Source of the DNA: Euglena gracilis
Taxonomy: Eukaryota > Euglenida > Euglenophyceae > Euglenales
Length of the DNA stretch: 64,000 bases
Reading direction: 5' to 3'
NCBI GenBank assembly: GCA_039621445.1
Contig: CP154955.1
Coordinates: forward strand, 48,530,086 to 48,594,085
Each line of letters starts with the position of its first letter. The stretch's first letter is position 1. The notes beneath the pieces were generated by a model. It was not told the DNA's origin. It did not search any database and saw nothing but the letters and a program-made list of their open reading frames with translations. Shown piece by piece: positions 36,301 through 48,202 of the stretch. The position numbers and the translations under genes were made by a program.

Positions 36301-39060
36301 GGCAAACATTGAAGAAGCGGCGAGAAAATGAGAAAGACAGAAGGACCAAAAAGTGTGACCTTGATGAAGATGTATATGGCAAGATGTACAAGTTGCTTGA
36401 TGAAGGCGGAGAACATCCTCAATTCTCAAAGGTTGCCCGGTGCGTTGTTTCACGTATTTTTGAAGAAGGAACCATGCTCTGTTTGTAGGAAGTTGATGGA
36501 AACACATGATTTGAACTGCAGCATTGATTGGCTGCGTGACGTTGTGCGAACTAAGTTTCAACAACGGAGTCGCGAATTTTCAATTGTTAAAATTTTCCTT
36601 TCAAATTACACAATTTTGTTAACACAAATTGTAGGAGGGTTTTATTGAGTGCGGTTGGTGATTTTTTGTATAGGTTCAGTCCCAAAGGCCATGAACAACA
36701 GGTGGCAAGCCCAAGAAAGAGGATGTCCTTCCCCTGGTTCTTTCCTCCTCGTGGTATGAACCCATCCGGGGCGAGGTTGATACAAAGTTCATTTGAGCAA
36801 TTGAATGGCAAAGAGGGTGCAAGACGTCGAGCACAGCAGCCTGCAAGGCCGGTGACAACTGACAACCTTGATGAACCTGACCCTGATGTTGTTGCCGAGG
36901 CGACCCAGGAGGCCAATTTGGAAAGGTGCCTGCGCGAGGAGAAGGGAGGTTAGGCAGGGGAGGGGGGGGGGGGTTGGGGGCTTCGCCCCTAAAGGAATTT
37001 CAATGGAGAAATTTCACCGGTGAAGTTCACCGGTGAAGTTCACCGCCATGTATTTCAAATGAAGAGGGGGTGGGGGGTCCCGCCCGAAAAACCCAAAGTT
37101 CACCGCCTGATCTCCAAGGAATGGCAGCAGCAATTGATGCAGTTGTGGTCTGGTATGAGGCCCCCTCCAATGTTTGAGCTTCCTTACCATAGATTCGCAT
37201 GTTATTCGTGTAGAAACCCCATCAATTGTGGGGCGGGAGGGGGGGGGCGGCAAAGGCAAAAAATCGCAATTGATGGCAATTGGGAGAGAATCTATGCACT
37301 TGAGACTCCTCAAGGTCCTCGCGACGTCCAATTTGCCTTCAGGTGTCCTTGTTTTTCACGGCAAGTATTTTGTTTTTTCTTCCATAGAAGAAAAATGCTT
37401 CAATATTGGAGTGAGAACCCGGATGTGCTCAAATTCTCCGAGCCAATAGAACCAGCAAGCAAAGGTTTTTTTCTTCTTCTTCGAACCTCAAAACGTTTTT
37501 TTTTTGTGTAGAGGTTGTGGATATTTTGAGATTTTACACTGGGCATCGAGATAGTCAAGGTTGCATTTCTGGTATGGGCAGTTCAATCAAGGAGGATTTG
37601 GCACAAATCCGCGAAGAACGCACAAAGGAAGGTTGCAGCAAGCAAAGCAAACGAGAAGGCAAAAGCTCGGAAAGAACAACAACTTGGGATCATGACTTTT
37701 CTGGTTCCCAAAACTGCATCTCCAGAGAGCGATGAGGTGCCTGTGCCAAGGTTGCCTGAGGCTGTTCCTCGACAAGAGATCCAAATTCCTCAACCCCCCC
37801 CCATTCCGTCCGAACAGGGCTGATTCATGACTTATTTTGGGGGGATTTGAAGTTAAATTCCTTTTACCCATCATCAAAAGTGCCCTGCTAAGGTGCTCTC
37901 ATTCCTGTCAAACTCCAACGCCAAAATGGATGCGTTAGCCCTGCATACAACCGAAGAAGGTGTTTCTTGGTGGTTGCAAGCTTGTGGAGGTTTGGAACGT
38001 GAAGTCATCTCGCAGACAGGTAAATGTGCCCATGTGCTCAAAAATTGTGCGTCTCCCTTAGGCTTTCCATCGAAAACGTGTGAACAATTGTGGATGAAAT
38101 ATGAAAGCTGGCCCATTGGAGGAACGCGAAGACCTTTTACACGCCATGGTGTTCCTCAAAATGGACCCAACTGCTGACCAAGTTCCACGTGTTTTAGGTG
38201 CATCCAGGGGCACTATCGAGAAGGTGAATGAGTCATTCAAGTGGTTGCAGAGGGTCGTGAACGATGTGTGCTGGGACGATCGTCTGTCGCCATTAAACCA
38301 CTCCTCCCATTTTCCGTATTATATCACCTTTTTTGTCAAACATACCTGGCCTGATCTGTTTTTTTTTTCAATGTGCAGAGGAGAGACTTGGGCACCCCCA
38401 GAATTTTAAGCTTGGGAGCGTCACTTGCAGCTCAAAAAATTTTCGATCCCGGAGGGGGTGGTGTCACTTGTTTGTGGGGGGGTGTCATTTGCGGGGGGGG
38501 GGGGCGTGCGTTAGACCAGGGCCAGGCGTGACCTAACACTGTCCCGGTTGTGTGCTTTTCTGGGCAAATGCCAGAGAACTACCAACCCAAGTATGCCAGT
38601 AGTGTACATAAAACGCAGGTTGTGTGCAATGCTTTAGGACACATTGTGTATTTTTCTGGCCCGCATAATCGCATAATGGGTCCCGCAGCGACAATACTCT
38701 GTGGCGTGTTTTCACATGGACGGTTGGAACAGGATAGGCAGTCATGTTTCATGTTGTGCATTGTTTGGGGGGGGGGGGTTGGCATGGTGGGATTGGGAGC
38801 TTGTGTGATCCAACAAATCGTCCATGGCTGAGGGGACCCAAAACCTTTGTGGGTCGAGAGCTCGGTTTGGCTGATGGAGCATACAGTGGGAATGACAGAC
38901 TGATTGCTCCTTTCCGCCACAAACCCCACAAAGCCCTTGCTACAAGCGAGGAGCGGTATAACATACTCCACTCTTTTTCCTGCAGCCGCATTGAGCATGT
39001 TGTGACCACCATTCACATTTATTTTTGGGGTTTTTCATTGGGCCATGTTTTTTTCTCCCT
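36301..39060 (+). pseudogene. PIF/Harbinger-like DDE transposase gene remnant
   Basis: A series of plus-strand ORFs in changing frames forms a transposase-like order. About 36301-36486 has KKRRENEKDRRTKKCDLDED. 36645-36951 is charged and low-complexity. 37600-37823 ends PEAVPRQEIQIPQPPPIPSE at a stop. 37890-38100 reads VLSFLSNSNAKMDALALHTT. 38105-38280 reads MDPTADQVPRVLGASRGTIE, helix-turn-helix-like. The DDE part includes KTQVVCNALGHIVYFSGPHN (about 38610) and FVGRELGLADGAYSGNDRLI (about 38850) followed by SRIEHVV. The D-G-x-Y-x-G and R-x-E pattern is typical of DDE_Tnp_4 transposases. The first catalytic Asp was not found, and frames are broken around 38400-38550. Confidence 0.6.
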
Positions 39061-39499
39061 TTTGATTTGGTATGATCCGACTACCTGTAGTGAAGCTCAC
39101 CCCTCCCCCCCATAGTTGGCACTTCGTTTAAAACGAAGTCAAAAAAAAACGTTTTTTTTTAAAAAAAAACTTGTTTTTTTAAAAAAAACAAAAAAAACGC
39201 CATTGAGGGTCCAGGGCAAAATTTTTTTTGCCTTTAATTTTAGCTTTTTTTTGCCCATCCTCAGGCAGAGAAAGACACCAAATTTGGGATGTTTCAAGTT
39301 GAAACATCCCAAAATGGCAGAAAAATGCCCTATTTTGACCATTCTTGTTGAAGGCCTCCAAAAGTATTGGTTTTCAAGTCATTTGAGCTAAGATTGGTTC
39401 ACCCTTGCGATCAAAGGCAAAATTTGGACCATCGTTTCCCCCTTTGTTTTTTTTGCCTTTTTTTGCCTGTTTTTTTTTTAAGGCTTGCACCAATCAAAA

Positions 39500-40557
39500 G
39501 GCTTGCGCCAATCCACGGAAGCCAGCACGGTGGGAAGTTCCTCGTCCTGAAGAACTTCCACAGGTGGGTGGGCAGCCGTACCCACAGCTTTCCGGGAACT
39601 CTCTCGCGTCAGAGCCGACGTCATGAGGCGGTTCAGTTGCGGAAACTGTTTTTGGGAACCAGAGTGCCGTCCGGGTCAACAGATGTGAACACCCGTGCGA
39701 GAGAGTTGAAATGACCTCGGACAATAGAAGGCAGGTATGTCTCGAATTTGAATGTGGTGCCACACTGTGCCTGGCGTTGTTGCTCAGCTTGATTGATGAG
39801 GGTAACCTCATCAAACAAATATCTGGGGTCAATGACCCAAACCAGCCCATGCGGAAAAAAAGCCATCCAGGTCCTCATACTGAGCGTTCAGAGGAGGCCA
39901 GGCACAGTGGGGGGGGGGCTGGGGGGGGGGTGCGAGCGCGCGGGGGGGAGGGGGGGGGGGGGGGGGCGTCCGAGGGCGGCCGCGCGGGCGGAACGCATCC
40001 TAAAATCGGTGATTTTCGGGTCCAAAAAGTGGTCATTTTTTTGCCCTTTTTGGGCCATTTTTGACCAAAAAAAGTGCTTTTTTGGCCGTGCGCAGAGCGC
40101 GCGGCCCCCAAATTAGCCATTTTGTGTCCAAAAATGGTCATTTTTGGTCATTTTTGGGCCTCAAAAAATCACGTTTTTTTCACCAAATAATTTTTTCTTG
40201 GCTATGCTAGGCACAGGGGGGGGGTCCAGGGGGGGGGCAAGCGGCCGCGCGGGCGGCCGCGCAGGGGCCGCGCGGGGGGGGGGGGGGGGGGGCCGGACCC
40301 CCCCGAGCGGCGCGCCTAGCCTCCAGATGTTTACACACCTGCTGGAACTCCAACAGGCGTGTAACAGCTACACGCTCAGCCTTTGCGGTCCCTTTTGGCT
40401 TCTCTTCCAACACGTTGGCCAACAACGTACCGTGTATTGGGTCAACAGCAGGGCCCTTCTGCAAATCGACCAAATACTTTTCCAGTGTAGCAACAAATTC
40501 ATCTGGTTTCGGGGGTCGGGGGAGCATGCCGTCCACACTGTTTGCGGTCTTCTTCAT
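39500..40557 (-). pseudogene. PHD-finger protein family, copy 1 (carried by transposon)
   Basis: The first exon (40557 to about 40335) encodes MKKTANSVDGMLPRPPKPDE and onward through DPIHGTLLANVL to LEFQQVC. An intron full of G/C runs and CGCGCGG repeats follows (about 40325-39900). The second part (39878 to about 39500) has DPRYLFDEVTLINQAEQQRQ. A one-base shift near the T-run in GFFSAW breaks the frame, and the PHD finger itself is not found here. The family is not one I know by name; the role is unknown, although copy 4 has a PHD-type zinc finger. Confidence 0.6.
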
Positions 40558-40992
40558 TTTCCGAAAGAAAAAACTGCAAGGACAGGTAGTGGAATGTGGT
40601 AAAACTTGTCCACGAGAAACCTTTATGCTCTAAGCCAAAAGTTGCCGAAAGGCCCCGTTATTGGGGGGCACTTGTTGGTCGGACCAGTGGGAATTCTTGA
40701 TTTTTTCAGTTCACGAGGACACACACTGTGTCTCGTGGACTGCCAGTCCACGAGACACAGTGTGTGTCCTCGTGAACTGAAAATTTGACAAAAAAAATCG
40801 CAAAAAAATACGGGGTAGACATTGCGTGGCTAAGTTCCACGAGACACAGTGTGTGTCTTGGGCCTCTTAGTCAACGGATATAGACAAAAATCGTCCATTG
40901 TAACCCGGACACACCGTGTACCCGGGTTATGGGCGCCTTTGGCGCCCATAACCCGGACACACGGTGTGTCCGGGTGACATGGACAATTTTTG
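40331..40992. repeat. Inverted duplication, arm 1
   Basis: This segment recurs in opposite orientation at 48203-48817 with only a few differences. The main one is an extra hairpin here around 40917-40965 (GGGCGCCTTTGGCGCCC). It covers the first exon and upstream region of the PHD-family gene, including the 40707-40779 palindrome. Confidence 0.85.
40707..40779. repeat. 73-bp palindrome upstream of the PHD-family gene
   Basis: The arms of about 36 bases (CAGTTCACGAGGACACACAC and onward) are perfectly complementary with a one-base centre. It lies 150 bp upstream of the MKKTANS start and is conserved at 48368-48440. Confidence 0.9.
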
Positions 40993-42210
40993 TTGAATAA
41001 AAAACAAAAAAAAACTTTTTTAAAAAAAACAACAAAAACGCCAGCTATGCTCCCCCCCCAGCCGCAACACCCCAAACCAAAACAAAATCATCACCAGCAG
41101 TGCAAAAGATTCGGATCCTGGGTGTCCTTTGTTTGCGTTGGATCTCATATGGTTGTCCCTACCCATCTTCTCGCGCCTCTGGCCATTTGGTGTCATGCAA
41201 CACACATGGCGTGGGAGGGGGACTGATGGAGTCTTTCAGTTGCAAAGGCACCTCCATGTCCTGTTTCATTTTGATTTTTTCTTTGAAGTGCCGTGTAATG
41301 TTCCTGAGATGACTAGAGTTTTAAGAAAAACAACGGCGAAAAGGATTGAAGAAAATTGAGGTTAGAATATTTCCTGGAGTCGGTTTTGGGCTGGCCACCC
41401 CTCTGGGATGCAGCTTCCAGTCGATGCACATGCATGGTTGCAATTGGGTCCGATAAACCACCCACAAGGGGACAGCGAGCATACTTGTAGTTGTATGAAC
41501 CTGTTGGGGTGTGAAAGGGGACACTCTCAATTGGGTAGATAGTTTCTCAAAAAAGTTTTTCACAAATGTCAAACAGGGGTGTAACAAGGGTATTGCACTG
41601 CGAGTGTCCCCAGCAATGGCCCGCGTTGCCCCCTGGATCTGAGAGGCACGTGCATGTTTACCCCCCTATCATGGATGATGTCGTCGAGGTGCCAGAGGAG
41701 GAAGACACCCCTCCACCTGCGTCGACTGATACTCCTTCCAGCTCCTCTAGCTTGAGGGTTGGACAACCAACCTTTACCACCCCCCCCCCTTTATTTGAGC
41801 ACACCTACGGGCCAACGGACCCCCAAAAGACTCAAATAAGAAATAAGGGGGGGTCGCTGAGCTCTTATCCCTTTATGGGTAAGAGCGAAGCTTACCACCG
41901 TCGAAATCCCCCCCCTCCCCCCCCCCCCGCCCCCCCCCCCCCGGGTCGGGGCCACCAGGAGAACCGACGGATTATCACCATGATCCCGGCCCGGTTCCCG
42001 GAATTTTTTTTTCAGTCGCGAGCGACTGGATTCCTAGTTTCCGAACCACCTGGGTTTGACCCCCAACTCCCCGCCAGGCCCGAGTTATTCACGCGCGAAG
42101 GGGTCCAAACTCGGTAGGATTTACCCGCCCCCCCTGGATGAGCCCCCCCCCTTGGACTGCCAAAAAATGTCAATTTTCAAAATATCTCCAAAATGAAGCC
42201 AAATCAAAGG

Positions 42211-42600
42211 AAATGTCCGGAGACCTAATTTGAAGCCCTTGGAACGCCCCATCCACCGGTATTTTGATTTCCCCCCAACTCCTCGCCTAGCCCGAGATAC
42301 GGCCGTTTTCGGCGCAGCTGGCCGTTTTGTACACTTTTCCCTCTGTTCGATTTGGCCGTTTTCGGGGGCTGGGGGGTCAAAAAAACCGATGTTTTCAAAA
42401 TTTCTCGAAAATGTTGCAAAATCAAAGGAAATGTCCGGAGACCTAAATTGAAGCCCTTGGAACGCTCTATCTACTGGGATTTTGGTTTCCCCGCAACTCC
42501 CCGCCCAGCCCGAGATACGGGCGTTTTTTTTGGCCAATTTGGCCATTTCAGGCCATTTTGTACACTTTTCCCTCTGTTCGACTTGGCCGTTTTCGGCCAA
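42211..42600. repeat. Pair of about 220-bp related repeats
   Basis: GAAATGTCCGGAGACCTAA occurs at 42211 and 42431, each followed by TTGAAGCCCTTGGAACG, and TCCCTCTGTTCGA with GGCCGTTTTCGG also recurs. This is a diverged direct repeat adjoining the 163-bp array, on which it may border as an ancestral unit. Confidence 0.7.
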
Positions 42601-43400
42601 AAAAGTCGAAAAAAATCGAAAATTTTTTTTTTGCCCGAAACGATGTTTTTTGGCCTCCCGGACCCAGAAAAACTGTTTTTGAGCCGAAAACGAGCGTTTT
42701 TCGACCCGGCAGCGCCCCGTTTTGGGCCGCCAACCCATTGACTTTGGGTCAAACCCGGGTCGAAAAACTCGAAAAAAATCGAAAAAGATTTTTTTGCCCG
42801 AAACGATGTTTTTGGGCCTCCCGGACCCAGAAAAACTGTTTTTGAGCCGAAAACGAGCGTTTTTCGACCCGCCAGCGCCCCGTTTTGGGCCGCCAACCCA
42901 TTGACTTTGGGTCAAACCCGGGTCGAAAAAGTCAAAAAAAATCGAAAAAATTTTTTTTGCCCGAAACGATGTTTTTGGGCCTCCCGGACCCAGAAAAACT
43001 GTTTTTGAGCCGAAAACGAGCGTTTTTCGACCCGCCAGCGCCCCGTTTTGGGCCGCCAACCCATTGACTTTGGGTCAAACCCGGGTCGAAAAACTCGAAA
43101 AAAATCGAAAAAAAATTTTTTGCCCGAAACGATGTTTTTTGGCCTCCCGGACCCAGAAAAACTGTTTTTGAGCCGAAAACGAGCGTTTTTCGACCCGCCA
43201 GCGCCCCGTTTTGGGCTGCCGACCCGTTGACTTTTTGGTCAAAACCGCGTCGAAAAAGTCGAAAAAAATCGAAAAATTTTTTTTTTGCCCGAAACGATGT
43301 TTTTGGGCCTCCCGGACCCGGAAAAACTGTTTTCGAGCCGAAAATGAGCCTTTTTTGCCCCACCGGCGCCCTGTTTCTGGCACAAAACCCATGGATTTCA
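42600..43400. repeat. 163-bp tandem repeat, five units
   Basis: GCCCGAAACGATG recurs at 42633, 42796, 42959, 43122 and 43287, a spacing of 163, 163, 163 and 165. Each unit contains GACCCAGAAAAACTG, CCGAAAACGAGCG and TTTTGGGCCGCCAACCC. Units are nearly identical, and ORFs through them repeat with the same period. It resembles a short satellite. Confidence 0.95.
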
Positions 43401-43700
43401 GGCAAAAGAGCTCCATGGAGTGGGCCGCTATGTATGGAGGGGTCAATGAAGGGGTGGGTGCGCGCTTATTAAGAGCTCAGCACTATTCAAAACCTGGTCA
43501 AATAAGGGGGGGGGTCAAAAATTCCTTTAGAAGTAGGGCAAAAAAAAATTTTCGGCGCCTTCGGCGCATGAAAAATTTTTTTCCCGGACCCAAATGCTCA
43601 ATTAAGGGGGGGTCAAATAAAGGGGGGGGGTACTCGTGATCGGGGCTGTTCGGGGATAATGTGACCCAGTACCCTAGTTGTTGTCCCCTTCATATCGTGG

Positions 43701-43898
43701 TTGGCTACTCTGCAACTGAAAACAGAAGAGGGAAATTGCTCCATTTTTTTGTTGATGATTTTCGCATGTTTCCCATCTTTAAGGGTTGACCCCTCCTCCA
43801 ACCCGTACAGGCCAGCCCATGAGCAATTGGCATTGAGGGCAGCCGAAATGTCCCTTTCGCCTGATGAATTGCTCCATATGCTTTCCTCTGACCTATGA
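43701..43898 (+). CDS. Possible short exon, uncharacterised
   Basis: The frame ends RAAEMSLSPDELLHMLSSDL at TGA and looks coding over its last 40 residues. It lies between repeats of the AAATAAGGGGGGG type and followed by CGCGACC-rich C-runs like those at 36150. It may be a transposon gene fragment. Confidence 0.25.
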   Translation: MATLQLKTEEGNCSIFLLMIFACFPSLRVDPSSNPYRPAHEQLALRAAEMSLSPDELLHMLSSDL

Positions 43899-44474
43899 TG
43901 GGCCTGGGGATAGGTCCGCATCGATTCTTGTGCTTTGCACCTCCTTTGTCCGGCATAAGGAAGCACCATTTTTGGGGGGAAAACACCACATTCCCCCCGC
44001 GACCCCCCCCCCCCGCGGCCCCCCCGACCCCCCCCCCCCGCGTCCCGTACACCCCCGAAGTGTGACGTGTCGGAGGAAGCAGCCGGGGTCCTAAAGACGC
44101 CAATGCTAGAAAAAACGAAGGCATGTGTCGACGGATTTTCTACCCCCTGCATGTGTGATTGGTGTTGAAGGGAGATTGACGGCGAAATTGCCTCTGCATT
44201 GCAAGGCTGTGGCTCGGGTGAGTCACGACTGGCCGACGTCATGCTCCCCCCATGAAAAAAAATCTTGAGAATGGAGAGGACAAAAAAAAACGTCTTCCTC
44301 ATTACCCCCCCCCCTTTATTTGAGCACACCCACGGGCCAAAGGACCCCCCAAATGCTCAAATAAGGGGGGGGGTCAAATAAAGGGGGGGTCAAAAATTCC
44401 TTTAAAAATAGGGCAAAAAAAATTTCGGCGCCTTCGGCGCAGGAAAAAAAATTCACCCGACCCAAATGCTCAAT

Positions 44475-45327
44475 AAGGTTGCTTCGATTAATCGATTAAT
44501 CGATAAATCGATCGAGACCCCCTGATTAATCATTCAATCGGCAGGGGGGTCAATTAATCGAAAATAATCGCCTCCGTTACAAATCACCCATTGCACAATG
44601 GAAAAAGTCCGCATGCTTGACTTCAAGGCGTTGACAATGGCATGCAACAAACACAGAAGATGGATCATTTGCGAAACACTGTTTCTTTCAATAGTCACTT
44701 GTCCACCTCCTCCTTTACAGGGGCAGAAAGGGTCAACAAACATGGGATACCATGTCCCCCCTTACCATTCTTGTCCTGTGGCCCCCTTTTGGGTCCATGG
44801 GAACAGTACGCGGGGGGGACCAGCCCCCCCCCCTTACTGTTCCCATGGGCCATCAACTAACCAAGCAAGTTAGACCCCAAAAGCCACCCAAAATGCCAAA
44901 AACCGAACTTTTTGATTCACATGCTTGAAAATTGCACCTCCCCAGCATCCACTTTGGCGTTGGAGTTTGACAGGAACGAGAGCACCTGAAACCAACCCCC
45001 CCCAAAAAATCCCCTTTTCTCTCTCTTTTTCCGATTTATAAAAAGTGCCTTGACGCTACGGGGGTGTACGGGTCGCGGGTGAGGTCGCGGGGAGGGGGGG
45101 GTCGCGGTGGGAATGTGGCAGTTTTGACAGATCAAATGTGACCAGCGTGACCTAACATACAACGTCACGTGTAACGATTTTTAGAACTTTTGGGATGTAA
45201 TTAAGAGTTTATCCACATTTTTGGCAATTTGATTGAGGAGAGCATTAATCGATTAATCGATCGGTCCCCCCCAATTAATCGGCAATTATCGATCGACAGC
45301 CTCAAGATCGATTAATCGGGCAACCTT
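44475..45327. mobile_element. 853-bp TIR element with exact 9-bp duplication
   Basis: The ends are AAGGTTGC and GCAACCTT, continuing (with two mismatches) into CGATTAATCGAT on both sides. ATGCTCAAT flanks it at 44466-44474 and 45328-45336. A related repeat at 43591-43612 shows the empty site (AAATGCTCAATTAAGGGG). A 9-bp duplication fits Mutator-like elements. The interior has no complete ORF, but 44945-44986 matches 37891-37932 (opposite orientation, two mismatches), a piece of the DDE transposase region. Confidence 0.85.
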
Positions 45328-45430
45328 ATGCTCAATTAAGGGGGGGGGTCAAATAAAGGGGGGGGTATGTCTAGTTGAAAGAAAAATAAATTTTCATGTT
45401 TTTCCACGTGGAAAAATAAAAATATTTTTC

Positions 45431-45690
45431 CTAGAAAAATTTCGGAAATTTTTCCATTTTATTTTCTGGAAATTTTTTTAGGTACAATCCTAGTTGCACT
45501 CCTTGCTCCCTTGTCATTCGGTGTCTGTGGTTGTAGAGGGCGGAATGCTGTGCGGAAGACAAACGTGCCCATGCCTCAAGCTCTGGGGCTTGATTGCGGA
45601 CTGCTTTCAGGAGGGCTTGCCGGTCAATTGCATTAAACGCATTTTGCAGGTCCACTTGTAGGATAGCCCATGCGTCTACCCCTGGGCTAT
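45431..45690 (-). pseudogene. Non-LTR retrotransposon reverse transcriptase fragment
   Basis: The frame reads AWAILQVDLQNAFNAIDRQA and continues to MTREQGVQLG. The D-x-x-NAFN-x-I-x-R motif and the downstream G-V-Q-x-G are characteristic of LINE-type RT domains. Only about 85 codons remain; upstream is out of frame and downstream runs into AT-rich repeat. Confidence 0.7.
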
Positions 45691-46211
45691 GGTCTCACAA
45701 GCCCTCTCTGTGGTGACTTTGCATTGATGCGGGTGCAGCTATGATGCCCGTTACTTGACACACGGTGAGGTCATGGTGAACTTGCCCGCAAAGCGACGGA
45801 CGGTGTTTCCAATGGGACAAATGTTATACAATGGGACAAACGTTCAGGTTGCCACTGGGGCCGTCGGTGGCTGATGAGATGAATGGCATTGCTTGTGCTG
45901 GCAGTTCCAGGGCAGCTTTGGAGAACGTGCGCAGTGCTAACACCATTGCGGCTGCACCGAACAACTTCAAAAAAAAGCAGGCCGGCCCATTGAGGGTGCA
46001 AACAAATTTCTTGTTTCTTTTGAGCCCATTATTGTGTTCTGTTGATTTGCAATGATTCTGCTGTTCACGTGAGTGTTGACTACACAATGGAGTTTCGGGT
46101 TCTTTTCCTTTTTCATTTCAACAGGTCGCACTTCTTTTTTCTTAAAGCAAAGTTGATTTGTCATTGACTGAGCGGGATTCATAAAAAAAATAATGTTCGT
46201 TGTGGAAGAGG

Positions 46212-46630
46212 CATAGTTGGCAACCTGTTTTTTTTTGGACTTTTTTTTTGTTTTTTTTAATTCTAACAATGTTTTTTTAAAAAAAACAAAAAAAACGCCA
46301 ACTAGGTTTTGCTCGGAAAATTTTTTGAATGCATATTTTCAATCATTCTTGGCAAGTTTTGGGGCATTTCTGCCAAATATTTCTTTAGGCAAAAAATGAA
46401 AAAAGTCCTAAAGTTGCATTTTTTTTGCATTTTTTGAATGTTTTTGACCATTTTTTTTGGCAATTTTTGAACTTAGTAGGATTCAAAGTATGGTTTGGGT
46501 GTTTCATGACGAGTTTTTACAATGAAATTCTCCTTTTGTTTTTTTTGATGTTTTTTTTGGCGTTTTTTTTTATAAAAAAAGACACGTTGTTTTGTTTTTT
46601 TTAAAAAAAACAAAAAAAATGCCAAGTATG
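46212..46630. mobile_element. Short copy of the CATAGYTGGC element family
   Basis: The ends are CATAGTTGGC and GCCAAGTATG, and GGAAGAGG is duplicated exactly at 46204-46211 and 46631-46638. The interior is mostly poly-T/poly-A stems (46240-46300 and 46560-46620) and has no ORF. It is a MITE-like relative of 39111-41049. Confidence 0.85.
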
Positions 46631-46739
46631 GGAAGAGGCCAAAACACCGGCCTATTGGTGCAAAAACTTGGTACCCCCCCTAAATGACCCCCCCAGATCA
46701 CCCCCCTGGGGGGGGGTCATCTAGGGGAAAGAAGAAAGT

Positions 46740-46990
46740 GTGCCCAAAAGAAGAAAAGTGTGCGTTCTGTGGCGTGTTGATCCCAAAAAAACATCCTGTG
46801 TGGAACAAACAAGGTGTCCCCCAAAAGAAGAAAAGTGTGCGTTCTGTGGCGTGTTGATCCCAAAAAAACATACTGTGTGGAAACGAACAAGGTGGTTTGT
46901 GACGCTTGTGGCTTGTCCTACCACTTTTGTTGCCAGGATTTGAGGTGACCCCCAAAATACGGCTCGTTCTTTTGCAAAAGTTGCCGTTGG
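46740..46990 (+). pseudogene. PHD-finger protein family, copy 5 (zinc-finger part only)
   Basis: PKEEKCAFCGVLIPKKH is encoded twice in tandem (about 46747-46800 and 46813-46872). A shifted frame then gives NKVVCDACGLSYHFCCQDLR and, after a stop, PPKYGSFFCKSC. The C-x2-C, C-x2-C, H-x2-C, C-x2-C order is that of a PHD finger. It is broken by the tandem duplication, a frameshift and a TGA. Confidence 0.65.
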
Positions 46991-47368
46991 TCCAGAATAC
47001 CCATGATGTGTATCTCTGACCGCACCGGGGGGTAGATCTGGCCTGGGGGGGGGGGTAGTGGGCCGACCCTGGGGTCGGCCCACGGTCGCCAAAGGTCGCC
47101 AAAGGTCGCCATGGTCGCCAATGGTCGATGTCAAAAAATGTGCTCCAAATCAAATTAGCGCAACTTACACACAAAAGGAGTTGCACACACAAGGGATTTT
47201 GTTATATTAGGGCCGCCGAACAGTTGCCTACGGCACCACAATGCAAAAAAGACTGAGTAGGAATACCCATAGCGACCTTTGGCGACGTTTGGCGACTGTG
47301 GGCCGACCCTGTGGTCGGCCCACTACCCCCCCCCTTTTCAGGCCAGATCCAGGAGCCGACCGCACCTA

Positions 47369-47426
47369 TATCTGTGTGTATATATATATATTATATATAT
47401 ATATATATATATATCAGTATATGTGC
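47369..47426. repeat. TA microsatellite
   Basis: GTGTATATATATATATTATA and further TATATA repeats. No other feature is seen here. Confidence 0.9.
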
Positions 47427-47569
47427 AGTTTCTTTATATTGTTCTTTTTCTCACCAAAAGGTCAGTCGCGGTTTGTTATGTTTCCTGGTTTCCCACGACT
47501 CGCCTCACACATCGAGGACGAATGAAACCAGCTGTCGCGGTCAATGAATTCACGTTTTTGTGTCCTGGA

Positions 47570-47835
47570 GATCAATGTTGTCGTTTTTCAAACTCAGCCC
47601 TGAAATGCCCTGAAATCCGTGTTTAGATTCAGTGCCTGCCCTGAAATCCGTGTTCAAGAACACGAATTTCACAGCAGGTGCGAGGCTGAACACGGTTTTA
47701 AGAAGGATTGAATTCAGGAAGTAATTAAGAGGTGAAGTACGTTCCATGAAAACTGTGTCCCAGATGCCGGTTTGAACCCGGTGCCTGGGACACAGTTTTT
47801 GAAATTGTTTCTAGGGGGCTCCGGGTTCACGCGCC
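47570..47835. repeat. Fold-back repeats with CCTGAAATCCGTGTT and GGTTTGAACCCGG motifs
   Basis: CTGCCCTGAAATCCGTGTTC faces GAACACGAATTTCACAGC across a short loop. Next come CTGTGTCCCAGATGCCGG and CCGGTGCCTGGGACACAG, a second hairpin. Both are relatives of repeats near 53250, 54440 and 56240. The GGTTTGAACCCGG is part of this hairpin and not a tRNA T-arm. Confidence 0.7.
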
Positions 47836-48202
47836 AAACCGGCGGCTGAGGAATCATGGCCAATTTCGCCCCAAAAGCCCATGTTTGGGGCAGTTTTGGG
47901 CGACTTTGGCCCAAATTGGCTGCCGGTCGAAATTAGTACCCTCACCCCCCCCCCCTATTTGCCCCCCCCCCCTAATTGGCTATTGGGGGTCCCGTTGGAC
48001 GGTCCATTAGCCAATTGGGGGGGCGGTCAGGCTTATTGGCCATTGGCCGGGTAACCTCCCCTAATTGTCCCCCCCCCCTAATTGGCTAATTGGGGGTCCG
48101 AAGGAGCCCGGCCATTAGCCAAATAGGGGGGTGAGGGTAGATTCCACACTTCTGAAGCCATGTTGACCATCAATCGAAAGATTTTATTCAAAGGTTTCTA
48201 CA

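Larger units (their letters stand above)
39111..41049. mobile_element. 1.9-kb TIR transposon carrying a PHD-family gene
   Basis: The left end is CATAGTTGGC (39111-39120) and the right end GCCAGCTATG (41040-41049). Both sides carry CTCCCCCC (39103-39110 and 41050-41057), an 8-bp duplication, though low in complexity. The left 370 bases match the short element at 56744-57154, including the ACTTCGTTTAAAACGAAGT palindrome and poly-A/T stems. The interior carries the minus-strand PHD-family gene relic and a large palindrome. No transposase was recognised, so mobility would need another copy's enzyme. Confidence 0.75.

Noticed and set aside
39900-40310. Pro/Gly/Arg-rich ORFs over CGCGCGGGG tracts
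   Set aside because: They come from the G/C-run intron of the PHD-family copy and repeat at 55050-55760.
42600-43400. CRISPR-like array
   Set aside because: Contiguous 163-bp units with no unique spacers; this is a tandem repeat in a eukaryotic genome.
45831-46055. Plus-strand ORF after the LINE RT fragment (GQTFRLPLGPSVADEMNGIA)
   Set aside because: Protein-like over 40 residues, but with no start, no exon boundary and no family signal; not enough to call.
47765-47800. tRNA T-arm-like GGTTTGAACCCGG
   Set aside because: It is one arm of a hairpin repeat (CCCAGATGCCGG...CCGGTGCCTGGG); no acceptor or anticodon arm fits.
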